A stretch of DNA of 64,000 nucleotides from Parvibium lacunae (GTDB taxonomy: Bacteria > Pseudomonadota > Gammaproteobacteria > Burkholderiales > Burkholderiaceae_D), in contig NZ_QPGB01000001.1 in the NCBI RefSeq assembly GCF_003335215.1, positions 1-64,000 on the forward strand, written 5' to 3'. Within the stretch, counting starts at the first letter, position 1; each line of letters begins with the position of its first letter. Shown here piece by piece: positions 35,298 to 45,036 of this stretch. The position numbers and the translations under genes were made by a program. Under the pieces are notes generated by a model. The model did no database searches. It worked only from the letters and a program-made list of their open reading frames with translations, and was not told where the DNA came from.

Positions 35298-37907
35298 CTA
35301 ACTTTGGCATTGTCTGCCGATGTATTCCAGCGCGACATCGACCTGATCAATCAAAATCAAGCATAAATCGCCTGGGTTTAAGCGGGCCAATGCGGCATCA
35401 ATTGCCACAAATTCCCCAGTGATTTCTTGCGTATGCGTGGTGCGTTTCGCGCCTTGCAGCCCGGCCCGCAATAGCGCTAGCACCTCGCCATCTTCACGGC
35501 CACGCTGGCAGGCATCCTGGTACAGAATCACGTCATCAAAGGCCGCCCCCAGAATTTCAGTCTGCTGTCGAATATCTTCATCGCGGCGGTCGCCGGCACC
35601 ACTAATCACCACACTCCGTTTCGCCCCAGCCGGTTGAGGCATTTTATCAATCGCTTGAACGAGGGCCAAAATCGCATCTGGGTTATGCCCATAGTCAGCA
35701 ACCAGCGTCGCCCCCCGATATTGAAAGAGATTGAACCGACCCGGTGCTGTTTGCGCATCACTGACAAAGGTTTTTAGGGCTTGGTGCAATACGCTCCATG
35801 CCAGCCCCAGCCCCCAACCCGCGCCAATCGCTGCCAAGGCATTTTCTACCTGGAAGGTGATTAAACCATTGTGGGTCAATGGAATATCGGCTAATGGAAA
35901 AACCTGCCGTTGCTCACCCTGTGCCGCGATCAGGTCTGTTTTATCCAGATAGACGACCCGTTCGCCGCGCGCCCAGTGCTCCGCCAAAACAGGATGGCGC
36001 TTATCCATCGCGAAGTAAGTGACTTTACCGGGGCACACATCAGCCATATTGGCGACCAGTGGGTCAGCCGCATTGAGCACTGCCATGCCATGTGCATGCA
36101 CATTCTGAACAATCACTTGTTTCACTTGGGCAATTTCTTCTGCTGTATGGATATGGTTCAACCCTAAGTGGTCGCCTTGACCAATATTGGTCACGACCGC
36201 CACATCACAGCGATCAAACCCCAGCCCTTCGCGCAAAATGCCGCCGCGTGCTGTTTCAAAGACAGCCGCATCCACTTGGGGATGCAACAACACATTCCGG
36301 GCGCTACGGGGGCCACTGCAGTCGCCATTGTCGATACGCCGATAGCCACCATTCAAATGCAATGGGCCAGGCACATACACCCCATCAGAGTTCGTCATGC
36401 CCACGCGCTTGCCGCTGGTTCTCAACATATGCGCCAGTAAGCGCACCGTGGTGGTTTTGCCATTGGTCCCCGTTACTGCGGCGACTGGGATACGGGCATT
36501 CTCACCCGGGGCAAACATCGTGGAGATAATTGCCTCACCGACCGCCCTACCTTTACCAAACGAGGGCGACAGGTGCATCCGCAAGCCAGGTGCTGCATTC
36601 ACTTCAACAATGCCGCCCCCTTGCTCTTGCAGCGGTTTAAGCATGGTTTCGCAGACCACATCAATCCCGGCAATATCGAGCCCCACCATCTGGGCCGCCG
36701 CAATAGCGGCAGCAGCGACTTCAGGATGCACATCATCGGTCACATCCGTCGCTGTGCCACCCGTGCTTAAGTTGGCATTGTTGCGTAACATCACCCGTGC
36801 GCCTTTGGGTGGAATCGACGTCGCCTCGTAACCTTGTTTAGCGAGGGTGGCAAGGGCAATTTCATCGAAGCGAATTTTCGTTAACGAGGTGGCATGGCCT
36901 TCACCACGACGGGGGTCCCGGTTCACTTGCTCGACCAAGGCTTGCACGGTGTGAACCCCATCTCCTAGCACCTGCGGCGGGTCACGTCGTGCCGCTGCAA
37001 CCAGGGTTTTGCCGACAACCAATAAACGGAAATCGTTGCCATGGACATAGCGCTCAACAATCACATCAGAGCCATATTGCTCAGCAACGTTGAAGGCCGC
37101 CATGATTTCAGCGGCTTGCGTCAACTTGACGGCGACGCCTTTCCCTTGATTACCATCACGCGGTTTGACCACCACCGGTACACCCGGGGCACCAATCTCT
37201 TGCGCTGCGACCCAGGCATCCTCAGCATCACGGGCAGTTCGGCCATTCGGAACGGGCACGCCGGCTGCATGTAGGAGTTGCTTGGTCAGCTCTTTATCTT
37301 GCGCAATCGCTTCAGCGACCGCACTGCTAGCGTCGGTTTCGGCCGCTTGAATCCGGCGTTGCTGGCTGCCCCAACCAAATTGAACCAAACTGCCTTCTGT
37401 GAGGCGCCGGTAAGGAATACCGCGGGCCACTGCCGCATTCACAATGGCGCCAGTGCTGGGGCCAAGGCGAATATCTTCATCCAAGTCATTCAAGGCTTTA
37501 AGCGCTGGGGCCAGTGCAAAGGGGGTGTCATCCAGCGCCGATTGGATCAGTTGTTGGGCATAGTCAAAGGCAAGTTTGCCCACTTTTTCTTCGCTGTATT
37601 CGACCACGACTTGATAGATGCCTTCATCCAAGGTGGCGGTTGTCTGACTGAAGGTAACCGGACAGCCGGCTTCAGCCTGCAGGCCCAGCGCAGCAAACTC
37701 AAGGGCATGCGCCAGGGTCAAGCATTCTTCTCGTTCAGCTGGTTCGATCAGGGCGATTTCTGGAAAACGCGCCCGCAAGCGTGTTTCAAATCCTGGCAGG
37801 TTAGCGATATTTCGCTCTTCTGGGGCACATTGCACCACGGCCGCAATTGCCGTGTGTCGGCCCCATAAATTGGGACCCCGTAAAGCGCGGATTCGAGAAA
37901 CTTCCAT
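35298..37907 (-). CDS. cphA: Cyanophycin synthetase, paralogue with intact Mur-ligase motifs
   Basis: 869 residues: N-terminal domain, ATP-grasp domain, Mur-ligase-like domain. ATP-grasp features are VVVKPRDGNQGKGVAV and IVEVNAAPGLRMHL. The Mur-ligase domain is intact, with P-loop TGTNGKTTTVRLL, FETARGGILREG and YGHNPDAI (His741). The N-terminal segment corresponding to the HxxEH zinc motif of primer-making CphA reads AHALEF (His67-Phe71), so the second histidine is gone. The enzyme polymerises aspartate and arginine into cyanophycin granules. It lies 71 bp downstream of the second paralogue, probably in one operon. Confidence 0.93.
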   Translation of the reverse strand: MEVSRIRALRGPNLWGRHTAIAAVVQCAPEERNIANLPGFETRLRARFPEIALIEPAEREECLTLAHALEFAALGLQAEAGCPVTFSQTTATLDEGIYQVVVEYSEEKVGKLAFDYAQQLIQSALDDTPFALAPALKALNDLDEDIRLGPSTGAIVNAAVARGIPYRRLTEGSLVQFGWGSQQRRIQAAETDASSAVAEAIAQDKELTKQLLHAAGVPVPNGRTARDAEDAWVAAQEIGAPGVPVVVKPRDGNQGKGVAVKLTQAAEIMAAFNVAEQYGSDVIVERYVHGNDFRLLVVGKTLVAAARRDPPQVLGDGVHTVQALVEQVNRDPRRGEGHATSLTKIRFDEIALATLAKQGYEATSIPPKGARVMLRNNANLSTGGTATDVTDDVHPEVAAAAIAAAQMVGLDIAGIDVVCETMLKPLQEQGGGIVEVNAAPGLRMHLSPSFGKGRAVGEAIISTMFAPGENARIPVAAVTGTNGKTTTVRLLAHMLRTSGKRVGMTNSDGVYVPGPLHLNGGYRRIDNGDCSGPRSARNVLLHPQVDAAVFETARGGILREGLGFDRCDVAVVTNIGQGDHLGLNHIHTAEEIAQVKQVIVQNVHAHGMAVLNAADPLVANMADVCPGKVTYFAMDKRHPVLAEHWARGERVVYLDKTDLIAAQGEQRQVFPLADIPLTHNGLITFQVENALAAIGAGWGLGLAWSVLHQALKTFVSDAQTAPGRFNLFQYRGATLVADYGHNPDAILALVQAIDKMPQPAGAKRSVVISGAGDRRDEDIRQQTEILGAAFDDVILYQDACQRGREDGEVLALLRAGLQGAKRTTHTQEITGEFVAIDAALARLNPGDLCLILIDQVDVALEYIGRQCQS

Positions 37908-37978
37908 AATATTCCTAGCGTAATGCGTTCAAAAGTCGATAACACGAAAACCGAATCAGCTTATTGAGCTTACTGAGC

Positions 37979-40534
37979 TCACTCGGCTAACCATTTTTTA
38001 ATTTGCTCGATTTGTTGAAGTGGTTGCCCCTGCTGCGTTTGCAAAATCAATAATTCATCGGGTTGTCGTTCCCGTAATGCTTGCTCTTGGGCGGCCAGCA
38101 AGGTGTCCGGGGTGACCCAATGCACTTGCGTGAAGTCGTTTTCCAATGCGCGGCGTAAGGCTGCCGCGTCTGCGGGCCGACTTTGGGGGCGCGCCGCAAA
38201 AACAATCCGTTGACGCTGATAGTGCCGCGTTTGCGGATGTTGGCGCAGCGCGGCAACCAAGGCCTCAACGGCACTGAGGTTGCGCGCACTATCGACAACG
38301 ATGGGGCCATGTGCATCCTGCAGCAAGGTGAAGCGGCCCGGCAACTGCGGGCTTTTGCTCTGAGCTAACCCAAATGTTTCCAAGCCGGTACGAATCAAAG
38401 CGGCGGGCATGCCCATGGCCCACGCAGTTGCACTGGCTGCTAACACGTTGTCAACTTGAAACGCCACCTGTCCTTGCTCGGTAATCGGCAGGTCAATCAG
38501 GTCAGCCAGGTGTTCCTCATCTCCCCCCTGGGCTAGTACGATTCGGCCTTGACGCAGAAACACTGCCCGTTTCCCTTGTTCTAACTGTTCTTGAATCACC
38601 GTATGGTTCCCATCGGTGGCAAAGAAGATCACCTCGCCGTCACACAGCTCCGCCATTTCGGCAACGAGCGGATCTTGCGCATTGAGAATGGCTGCGCCCT
38701 GCGGCAGAACAAGATCAACCTGAGTTCGGCAAACCGTATAGAGTTTTTCCCGTTCTTGAATATCAAATAACCCCAGGTGATCACCACTCCCAATCTGGGT
38801 CACCACCCCAATATGGCAGCGGTCATAACCAGTGCCTTCGGTCAGTAAAGTGGGTATGCCGTTTTCCAGCACGGCAACATCGACGGCACGATTGCGCAAC
38901 GTTCGTTGTGCGCCCTGCCAATTATCTTGAGCCCCTTTTTCGAGTTGGCGGCGATCAAAGTACAGCCCGTCTGAACAGGCTAACCCAACATGTTTGCCAG
39001 ACAGCTGCATGATATGCGAGACCAAGCGGGCGACGGCGGTTTTACCGTTGGTGCCGGTAATGCCAATCACAGGGATTCGGCCATCAGGATTGCTGGATTG
39101 CGGCGCAAACAAATGATTCACAATCGCTTGCCCAACCGGGCGCGGTTGCCCCAGCGCTGGCCGCAAGTGCATTAATAAGCCTGGTCCTGCATTTACCTCA
39201 ACGATCGCTCCGCCTTGTTCATCAAGTGGGCGGCGGATATCCTGTGCAACCAAATCAATGCCAGCAATGTCCAGACCAACGATTTGCGCTGCCAGCACAG
39301 CCAGCGACGCGGTATCTGGATGAACCTCATCGGTAATATCAATCCCGACATTGCCATTGCGTTGAATTTCGACGGTGACGCCTGCGGGTGGCACACTGTC
39401 TTCAGTAAAGCCCTGTTGTGCAAGCAGCACGCGGGCCGCAGAGTCAATCCCCAAACGATTGAGGGGGTGCTCTTCGGTATCTCCTCGTCGTGGGTCTGAA
39501 TTGATTTGCAGTTGAATCAGCTCATAAACTGTATGCTGCCCATCGCCTGTTACCCAAGCGCTGTCACCCTTGGCGGCGGCAACCAGTTGATCTCCCACCA
39601 CCAGCAGGCGGTGTTCCAAGCCACGGATATAGCGTTCTACCAGCACCCCGCTGCCTTCTTCGCTGGCCACGCCATATGCTGTTGTAATTTCTTTTTCTGT
39701 TTTCAAATCAATAAAAACGCCACGTCCATGATTGCCGTCGTAAGGCTTAACCACAACGGGTACATCAGGGGCGCCAATCTCCTGCGCTGCCGCCCAGGCA
39801 TCCGCCGCGTTTTCTACCATCCGACCTTCCGGCACCGGCACCCCACAAGGCGCGAGCAAGGATTTAGTCAGATCTTTATCGCCCGCAATCCCCTCGGCAA
39901 TTGCACACGTACGATCGGTTTCGGCTGTCCAGATCCGGCGTGCTGCGGCACCATAGCCGAGCTGTACCAAATTACCGTCATTCAGACGAATCGAGGGAAT
40001 TTTTCGGGCCGACGCTGCTTCGACAATACTCGCCGTGCTCGGCCCTAAACATTCATCATCTGCCTGATCGCGCAGTTGTGCCACCGCCGCTGCCACATCG
40101 AAAGGCTGGTCATTCATCGCAGCATGCACCAAGTCCCGCGCGGCCAATAACGCATTTTGCGTAATCGCCTCAGTCCAGGTAGAAACAATGACCTTGTAGT
40201 GACCCCGTTGGCTCATTTCGCGCGCACGGCCAAAGCCACCACTCATGCCCGCCATCGTCAGTAACTCCAGCGTCACGTGTTCCATGATGTGAGCTGGCCA
40301 AGTACCTTCTGCCAGGCGCTTCAAGAAGCCGCCTCGCTCTTCATAGCTACAGCGGTGTTCGATAAGTCCAGGTAACAGCGCTGCCAGTCGATCATAAAAA
40401 CCAGGAATGGTGTTAGAGGGGTGATCTTCGAGCACACCGATATCGATCCAGGCTTCAATCACGGGGACATAGGTCCACATATTCGGCCCACGCAGGGGGT
40501 GCATCTGTAGAAATTGAATCGGTGGAAAAGTCAT
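37979..40534 (-). CDS. Cyanophycin synthetase paralogue with degraded Mur-ligase motifs (CphA')
   Basis: 851 residues with the same three-domain build. The N-terminal domain keeps HIMEH (His82, Glu85, His86), and the ATP-grasp domain is intact (VVVKPYDGNHGRGVFI, IVEVNAGPGLLMHL). The Mur-ligase domain has a changed P-loop (GTNGKTAVARL), lacks ETARGG (LENGIPTLLTEG instead) and has SARNLSAV where the sister has YGHNPDAI (Arg751). Aspartate addition may be retained while the second ligase activity looks impaired. The likely role is as a partner subunit of the other CphA, but this is inferred. Confidence 0.9.
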   Translation of the reverse strand: MTFPPIQFLQMHPLRGPNMWTYVPVIEAWIDIGVLEDHPSNTIPGFYDRLAALLPGLIEHRCSYEERGGFLKRLAEGTWPAHIMEHVTLELLTMAGMSGGFGRAREMSQRGHYKVIVSTWTEAITQNALLAARDLVHAAMNDQPFDVAAAVAQLRDQADDECLGPSTASIVEAASARKIPSIRLNDGNLVQLGYGAAARRIWTAETDRTCAIAEGIAGDKDLTKSLLAPCGVPVPEGRMVENAADAWAAAQEIGAPDVPVVVKPYDGNHGRGVFIDLKTEKEITTAYGVASEEGSGVLVERYIRGLEHRLLVVGDQLVAAAKGDSAWVTGDGQHTVYELIQLQINSDPRRGDTEEHPLNRLGIDSAARVLLAQQGFTEDSVPPAGVTVEIQRNGNVGIDITDEVHPDTASLAVLAAQIVGLDIAGIDLVAQDIRRPLDEQGGAIVEVNAGPGLLMHLRPALGQPRPVGQAIVNHLFAPQSSNPDGRIPVIGITGTNGKTAVARLVSHIMQLSGKHVGLACSDGLYFDRRQLEKGAQDNWQGAQRTLRNRAVDVAVLENGIPTLLTEGTGYDRCHIGVVTQIGSGDHLGLFDIQEREKLYTVCRTQVDLVLPQGAAILNAQDPLVAEMAELCDGEVIFFATDGNHTVIQEQLEQGKRAVFLRQGRIVLAQGGDEEHLADLIDLPITEQGQVAFQVDNVLAASATAWAMGMPAALIRTGLETFGLAQSKSPQLPGRFTLLQDAHGPIVVDSARNLSAVEALVAALRQHPQTRHYQRQRIVFAARPQSRPADAAALRRALENDFTQVHWVTPDTLLAAQEQALRERQPDELLILQTQQGQPLQQIEQIKKWLAE

Positions 40535-40899
40535 GGCTTCAACAATCAGAAAGGATCACGATGAAAGAGATTAGCGCACAAAGCAAGCAGAATGATAGGC
40601 ATAATGGCAGCGACGCACAGGGTTGTAAACGTTCTATCGGTTGCGGCGTTGTAGGTCATGCTGTCAATAACGTTTTAACCTTGGCGCGGTTGACCCGCTG
40701 GTTGGCGCACCTAAGCGATTGAGGCATATCAGCCTGCTGTTCGATTGCCGCAAGCCAAGGCGACTCGGTTCAGCCGAGACAGCGTGTAAAATCGACACTG
40801 CTGTAAACCTTGCTTGTTTTGCTTGACCCGCTCCAGCATGAGCGGTGTGGTCTCGTAAGCCGCTCCCTTTGCCCAACCTTTTCTGGCTTTGCTTAATGC
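40535..40899. other. Divergent intergenic region of the cyanophycin cluster
   Basis: 365 bp between the minus-strand cphA pair and the plus-strand ABC transporter gene. It must hold both promoters. I see no RNA gene, strong palindrome or convincing coding frame; a 66-codon frame at 40522-40722 has no homology-like features and overlaps the cphA' start. Confidence 0.5.
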
Positions 40900-43242
40900 A
40901 TGAATTCTAACGCTTCTCGCTCTACCTCAGCACCACTCACCCAGCAAAAGATCGCAGCCAGCCTAAACTTGAGCGCCACGGCGCAACAAGCATTGGCCAG
41001 CGCGTTGCAACCCTGGCTAGAAAGTGGGCATACACTGGAAGCGGTATTGCCTCTGAATCTGGGTTTAGATGCGCAAGGACAGCTCAGTTACGGTAGCGGC
41101 TGGGTTTGCTTAACCACGGCGGGTTTACATACGCGTGCCCCGCACGAGCAAACGTGGCAACATTGGCTTTTTGCCAGCGAGCAGGCCTCAACTTGGCAAC
41201 TTACCCTACGGGATCATGCCGGTGTTGGCGTTTTGAGCCTCACTGATGCGAACCAATTACTGGGCCGCTGGCGTTTTACGCTAGGGCAGGAGACTGAAGC
41301 GCGGCAGGTGCAGGATGGCTTTGCCCGTTATCGACTGGCACACACAACTGGCCAAGTGGTCGCGCCGCCTACCTTGGTGAGTGCCGATGATTTCGCCGCC
41401 GCCGAGGTCGATAAGCCCCCTTCAACCTGGACGTTACTGCGCTTGTGGCGCTTTGCGAAACCCTACAAAAAGCAACTGTTGGCAGGGTTTGGGCTGACAC
41501 TGGCCTCGACTGGGGCAACGCTGGTACCGCCCTACTTAACCATGCCGCTGATGGATAAGGTATTGATTCCTTACCAGAATGGGGTGCCGATTGACTGGTC
41601 ATTACTGCAACTCTACCTGGGCGGCCTATTGCTGGCGGCCCTACTGGCATGGGGCTTGGGATGGTTACGCACCTATATTCTGGCCCTGGTCAGTGAGCGG
41701 ATTGGCGCCGATTTACGCATCCAAACCTACGAACATCTACAAGGGTTGTCACTGGCCTACTTCGGCAGTAAACGGACCGGCGATCTGATGGCCCGTATCG
41801 GTAATGAAAGTGATCGCATCTGCGTTTTTTTATCGTTGCATTTGCTCGATTTTGCGACCGATGTGCTCATGATCACCATGACGGCGGTCATTTTGATCAG
41901 TATCAATCCCTGGCTGGCACTGGTTACTTTGGTGCCTTTGCCATTAATTATTTGGCTGATTCATTACGTCCGCGACAAATTGCGTCATGGCTTTGAGCAG
42001 ATAGATCGCGTCTGGGCAGACGTCACCAGCGTTTTGGCCGACACCATTCCCGGCATTCGCGTGGTCAAAGCGTTTGCTCAAGAAAAGCGGGAAGTCGCAC
42101 GTTTTCGCGAGGCCAATACCCGAAACCTGGCAGTGAACGACCGCGTTAATCAAATCTGGTCGGTTTTTTCTCCCACCGTCACCCTGTTGACAGAAGTTGG
42201 TCTATTGATCGTGTGGGCGTGTGGCATTTGGCTCGTATCACGCGACACCATTACAGTCGGCGTTCTCACCGCATTCCTGGCCTATATCAGCCGCTTTTAC
42301 ACCCGGCTGGATACCATGAGCCGGATTGTGTCGCATACCCAAAAAGCGGCGGCAGGGGCAAAACGGATTTTTGACATTCTGGATCATGTTTCCAGTGTGC
42401 CCGAGCCGAGTAATCCGGTGCACTTGCCCCAAGTCGCCGGGGCTATCTCGCTGCAAAATGTGCATTTCCGTTATGGCAACCGTGCCATTTTGCGCGGGGT
42501 CACACTGGACATCAAACCCGGTGAAATGATCGGGCTGGTGGGCCACAGTGGCTCGGGTAAAAGTACCTTGGTGAATTTGATCTGCCGGTTTTATGATGTG
42601 ACGGAAGGCGCGATTCAAATTGAAGGGGTCGATGTGCGTGCAGTGCCGGTAGCCGAGTTTCGCAGCCACATGGGCCTGGTGCTGCAAGAACCGTTTCTGT
42701 TTTTTGGCACCGTTGCAGAAAATATTGCCTATGGCAAACCGCAGGCGACCCGCGCCGAAATCGTGGCGGCAGCCCGAGCAGCCCACGCGCATGAATTTAT
42801 TTTGCGCTTACCGCATGGTTACGACTCGCTCGTGGGCGAACGTGGTCAATCGCTCTCTGGTGGCGAGCGCCAGCGCATTTCGATTGCCCGCGCGTTGCTG
42901 ATTAACCCGAAAATCCTGATTTTGGATGAAGCCACCTCTGCGGTGGATACAGAGACCGAGCTTGAGATTCAGGCCGCACTGGAAAACCTGATTCAAGGCC
43001 GCACCACCATCGCTATTGCCCACCGTCTGAGCACCTTGCGCCGCGCAGACCGGCTGGTGGTGATGGACAAGGGCGAGATTGTCGAAATTGGCAATCACGA
43101 TCAGCTACTCGCCAGTCAAGGTGCTTATTACCGCCTTTACGAAGCGCAAACGCGCCAGCTTGATGCGCTGGAGAATGGCACCTGGGTTAAACGCCCGTCT
43201 CCTGAGGCGGCTGCCCATACGGAAAAAGGGAGCTTAGTATGA
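40900..43242 (+). CDS. ABC transporter (fused permease and ATPase) associated with cyanophycin metabolism
   Basis: 780 residues. An N-terminal cytoplasmic region of about 180 residues is followed by six membrane segments (from LLAGFGLTLASTGATLVPPYL). The nucleotide-binding domain contains LVGHSGSGKSTLVNLICRFYD, LSGGERQRISIARALL and ILILDEATSAVDTE. The layout is of a homodimeric MsbA-like exporter with an unusual N-terminal extension. This gene and the DUF1854 gene overlap by 4 bp and accompany cphA in many betaproteobacteria. What is transported is not known. Confidence 0.9.
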   Translation: MNSNASRSTSAPLTQQKIAASLNLSATAQQALASALQPWLESGHTLEAVLPLNLGLDAQGQLSYGSGWVCLTTAGLHTRAPHEQTWQHWLFASEQASTWQLTLRDHAGVGVLSLTDANQLLGRWRFTLGQETEARQVQDGFARYRLAHTTGQVVAPPTLVSADDFAAAEVDKPPSTWTLLRLWRFAKPYKKQLLAGFGLTLASTGATLVPPYLTMPLMDKVLIPYQNGVPIDWSLLQLYLGGLLLAALLAWGLGWLRTYILALVSERIGADLRIQTYEHLQGLSLAYFGSKRTGDLMARIGNESDRICVFLSLHLLDFATDVLMITMTAVILISINPWLALVTLVPLPLIIWLIHYVRDKLRHGFEQIDRVWADVTSVLADTIPGIRVVKAFAQEKREVARFREANTRNLAVNDRVNQIWSVFSPTVTLLTEVGLLIVWACGIWLVSRDTITVGVLTAFLAYISRFYTRLDTMSRIVSHTQKAAAGAKRIFDILDHVSSVPEPSNPVHLPQVAGAISLQNVHFRYGNRAILRGVTLDIKPGEMIGLVGHSGSGKSTLVNLICRFYDVTEGAIQIEGVDVRAVPVAEFRSHMGLVLQEPFLFFGTVAENIAYGKPQATRAEIVAAARAAHAHEFILRLPHGYDSLVGERGQSLSGGERQRISIARALLINPKILILDEATSAVDTETELEIQAALENLIQGRTTIAIAHRLSTLRRADRLVVMDKGEIVEIGNHDQLLASQGAYYRLYEAQTRQLDALENGTWVKRPSPEAAAHTEKGSLV

Positions 43243-43721
43243 GTCTGTCATTTGCCCCCGCTCACCCCTGGTCGTTACATCGTAATCCACTAGGGCAATT
43301 GATTTTTGTGCGTGAAGGTGCCGCCCCGATTGAGATCACGCCCGTGCGAGCCTTTGCTTTGAGTGCCCCTACCGAGTGCTTATCTTTCGTTAGCGCCACT
43401 GGTGAAGAAGTGTTGTGGTTAGAGTCATTATCACAGGCACCCGCAGCGGCCCAAGCGTTGATTCAACAAGAGCTCGCGCAACGCGACTTTGTCCCTCAGA
43501 TCTTGGCGATTACTGGGCTTGATAGCTACGCTACACCGAGCACCTGGCAGATTGAGACCGACCGTGGCGCGACGCAGTTGGTGCTGAAAGCGGAAGAAGA
43601 CATTCGCCGCCTGCCTGACCATGCGCTGCTGATTGCCGATGGGCAAGGGGTGCAATATGTGATTCGTGATCGCCGCACGCTTGATGCGCACAGCCGTAGA
43701 ATCCTCAAGCGTTTCCTATAA
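43239..43721 (+). CDS. DUF1854 protein associated with cyanophycin metabolism
   Basis: 160 residues. It begins with LHRNPLGQLIFVREG, continues with PVRAFALSAPTECLSFV and ends DEDIRR-like VLKAEEDIRRLPDHALLIADGQGVQYVIRDRRTLD, the DUF1854 pattern. It overlaps the ABC transporter stop by 4 bp (ATGA), so the two proteins are made together. Soluble, with no catalytic motif visible. It may be an accessory subunit of the transporter. Confidence 0.88.
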   Translation: MSLSFAPAHPWSLHRNPLGQLIFVREGAAPIEITPVRAFALSAPTECLSFVSATGEEVLWLESLSQAPAAAQALIQQELAQRDFVPQILAITGLDSYATPSTWQIETDRGATQLVLKAEEDIRRLPDHALLIADGQGVQYVIRDRRTLDAHSRRILKRFL

Positions 43722-43759
43722 AATACATCGATTCCTATTTTTACTTCAGAGGCATAGTT

Positions 43760-45025
43760 ATGATTTGCGCACCGCGTTTACTCCACCGCTTGCTGTTGGG
43801 TGCCCTCACTGTCAGCCTGCTTGGGCTCAGCGCTTGTCGCAAAGAAAGTGCCCCAAGTGATGCGCCGACGGGGGTTACGCTGACCGCACAAGAAGGCCAG
43901 TTAACCGTGAGCTGGACGCAAGAGTCTGGCTTTGACTACACGATTTTCTACGCGCCCGGCACCAGTGTAAGCACATCGGCAACCGATCCCAGCACACGCT
44001 TAATTTTTAACCCCTCTTCCCCGCGCGTCATTACAGGGCTGACCAACGGCCAGGTTTATGCCGTGATCATGAATAAATCAAGGAACGGTAGCCCTGGCGG
44101 CCCGGCGACCCCAGTCGCCACCGCAACGCCGAGCATTGCCGGGGCCAGTTGGTTAGCAGGTGCGGCCATTACTGGTTCTCCTAATTTAGTGGGGTTGGCG
44201 TATGGGGCAGGGAAGTTTGTCGCCGTGGGCAATGTAGGCTTGGTCTATAGCAGCACTTATGGCCGTGACTTTACTGCCGTGAGCGGCCTGGTGTGGCGCG
44301 ATGCCAGTGCAGTGAGCGTGACCGCTCCTACTGCCTTAACCGCGCTCTATTTTGATGGCACTAGCTTCATTACTGCCGGCGCCGACAACCACATTTACAG
44401 CAGTACCGATACGGTTACCTGGACCCGCCGCACGACTGCCGCCTTAGCTCAACCCATTACTGGCATCAACCGCTATGGCTCAGTGTATGTGGCTGTGGGT
44501 AACAGCAATACCATTCGCACCAGCACCGATCTCATTACCTGGAACACCCCGGCGACGGTACCTGCGCTCGGCAGCAATTTACTGAGCGTGACCACCCTCA
44601 ACAGCTACATCATCGCCACCGGCGCAGGCGGCGTTGTACTGACCAGCACTGACCCGGCCAATACCTGGACCCAACGCGCAACCGGGCTGGCAACGGAAGA
44701 TATTCACGCAGTGACCTACAATGCAACCGCAGCCCGTTATGTTGCCGTAGGCAAAAGTGGTCGGGTCTTAACTGCCACCGACCCAACTGCTACTTGGACT
44801 GCTAGCGTGATCACCGGCACCCCTAATCTTTTTGCCGTGAGTACCGGCACCCGTGTCTTTGCGGTGGGCCAGAGTGGCACAACGGTAACCACAACAGACA
44901 ATACGGGTAACACCTGGGCCACGGCGGTTGCAGCCGGTAGCAATAACCTCAATGCCGTGGCCTTTGCCACTGGCCGCGCTGTTGCGGTGGGTAACGCAGG
45001 CGCAAGCTACGCCTCACCAAACTAA
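43760..45025 (+). CDS. Lipoprotein with an Ig/fibronectin-like domain and a propeller-like repeat domain
   Basis: 421 residues. The signal sequence ends in the lipobox LSAC (Cys26). Residues about 35-120 look like a fibronectin type III domain (GVTLTAQEGQLTVSWTQ ... ITGLTNGQVYAVI). The remainder consists of about six repeats of the form AVTYNATAARYVAVGKSGRVLTATD, each with a VAVG-like strand and a S/T-TD turn followed by TW, as in WD/YCF48-type beta-propellers. Probably surface or periplasmic; binding partner unknown. It follows DUF1854 by 38 bases, but its link to cyanophycin is doubtful. Confidence 0.8.
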   Translation: MICAPRLLHRLLLGALTVSLLGLSACRKESAPSDAPTGVTLTAQEGQLTVSWTQESGFDYTIFYAPGTSVSTSATDPSTRLIFNPSSPRVITGLTNGQVYAVIMNKSRNGSPGGPATPVATATPSIAGASWLAGAAITGSPNLVGLAYGAGKFVAVGNVGLVYSSTYGRDFTAVSGLVWRDASAVSVTAPTALTALYFDGTSFITAGADNHIYSSTDTVTWTRRTTAALAQPITGINRYGSVYVAVGNSNTIRTSTDLITWNTPATVPALGSNLLSVTTLNSYIIATGAGGVVLTSTDPANTWTQRATGLATEDIHAVTYNATAARYVAVGKSGRVLTATDPTATWTASVITGTPNLFAVSTGTRVFAVGQSGTTVTTTDNTGNTWATAVAAGSNNLNAVAFATGRAVAVGNAGASYASPN

Positions 45026-45036
45026 CTGGCTCTACG

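Noticed and set aside
40522-40722. 66-codon frame between cphA' and the ABC transporter
   Set aside because: No ribosome site pattern or family feature was seen, and it overlaps the cphA' start codon region on the other strand.
43760-45025. CRISPR-like or tandem DNA repeat suggested by repeated VAVG protein motifs
   Set aside because: The repeats are diverged at DNA level and irregular in spacing; they reflect a propeller-like protein fold.
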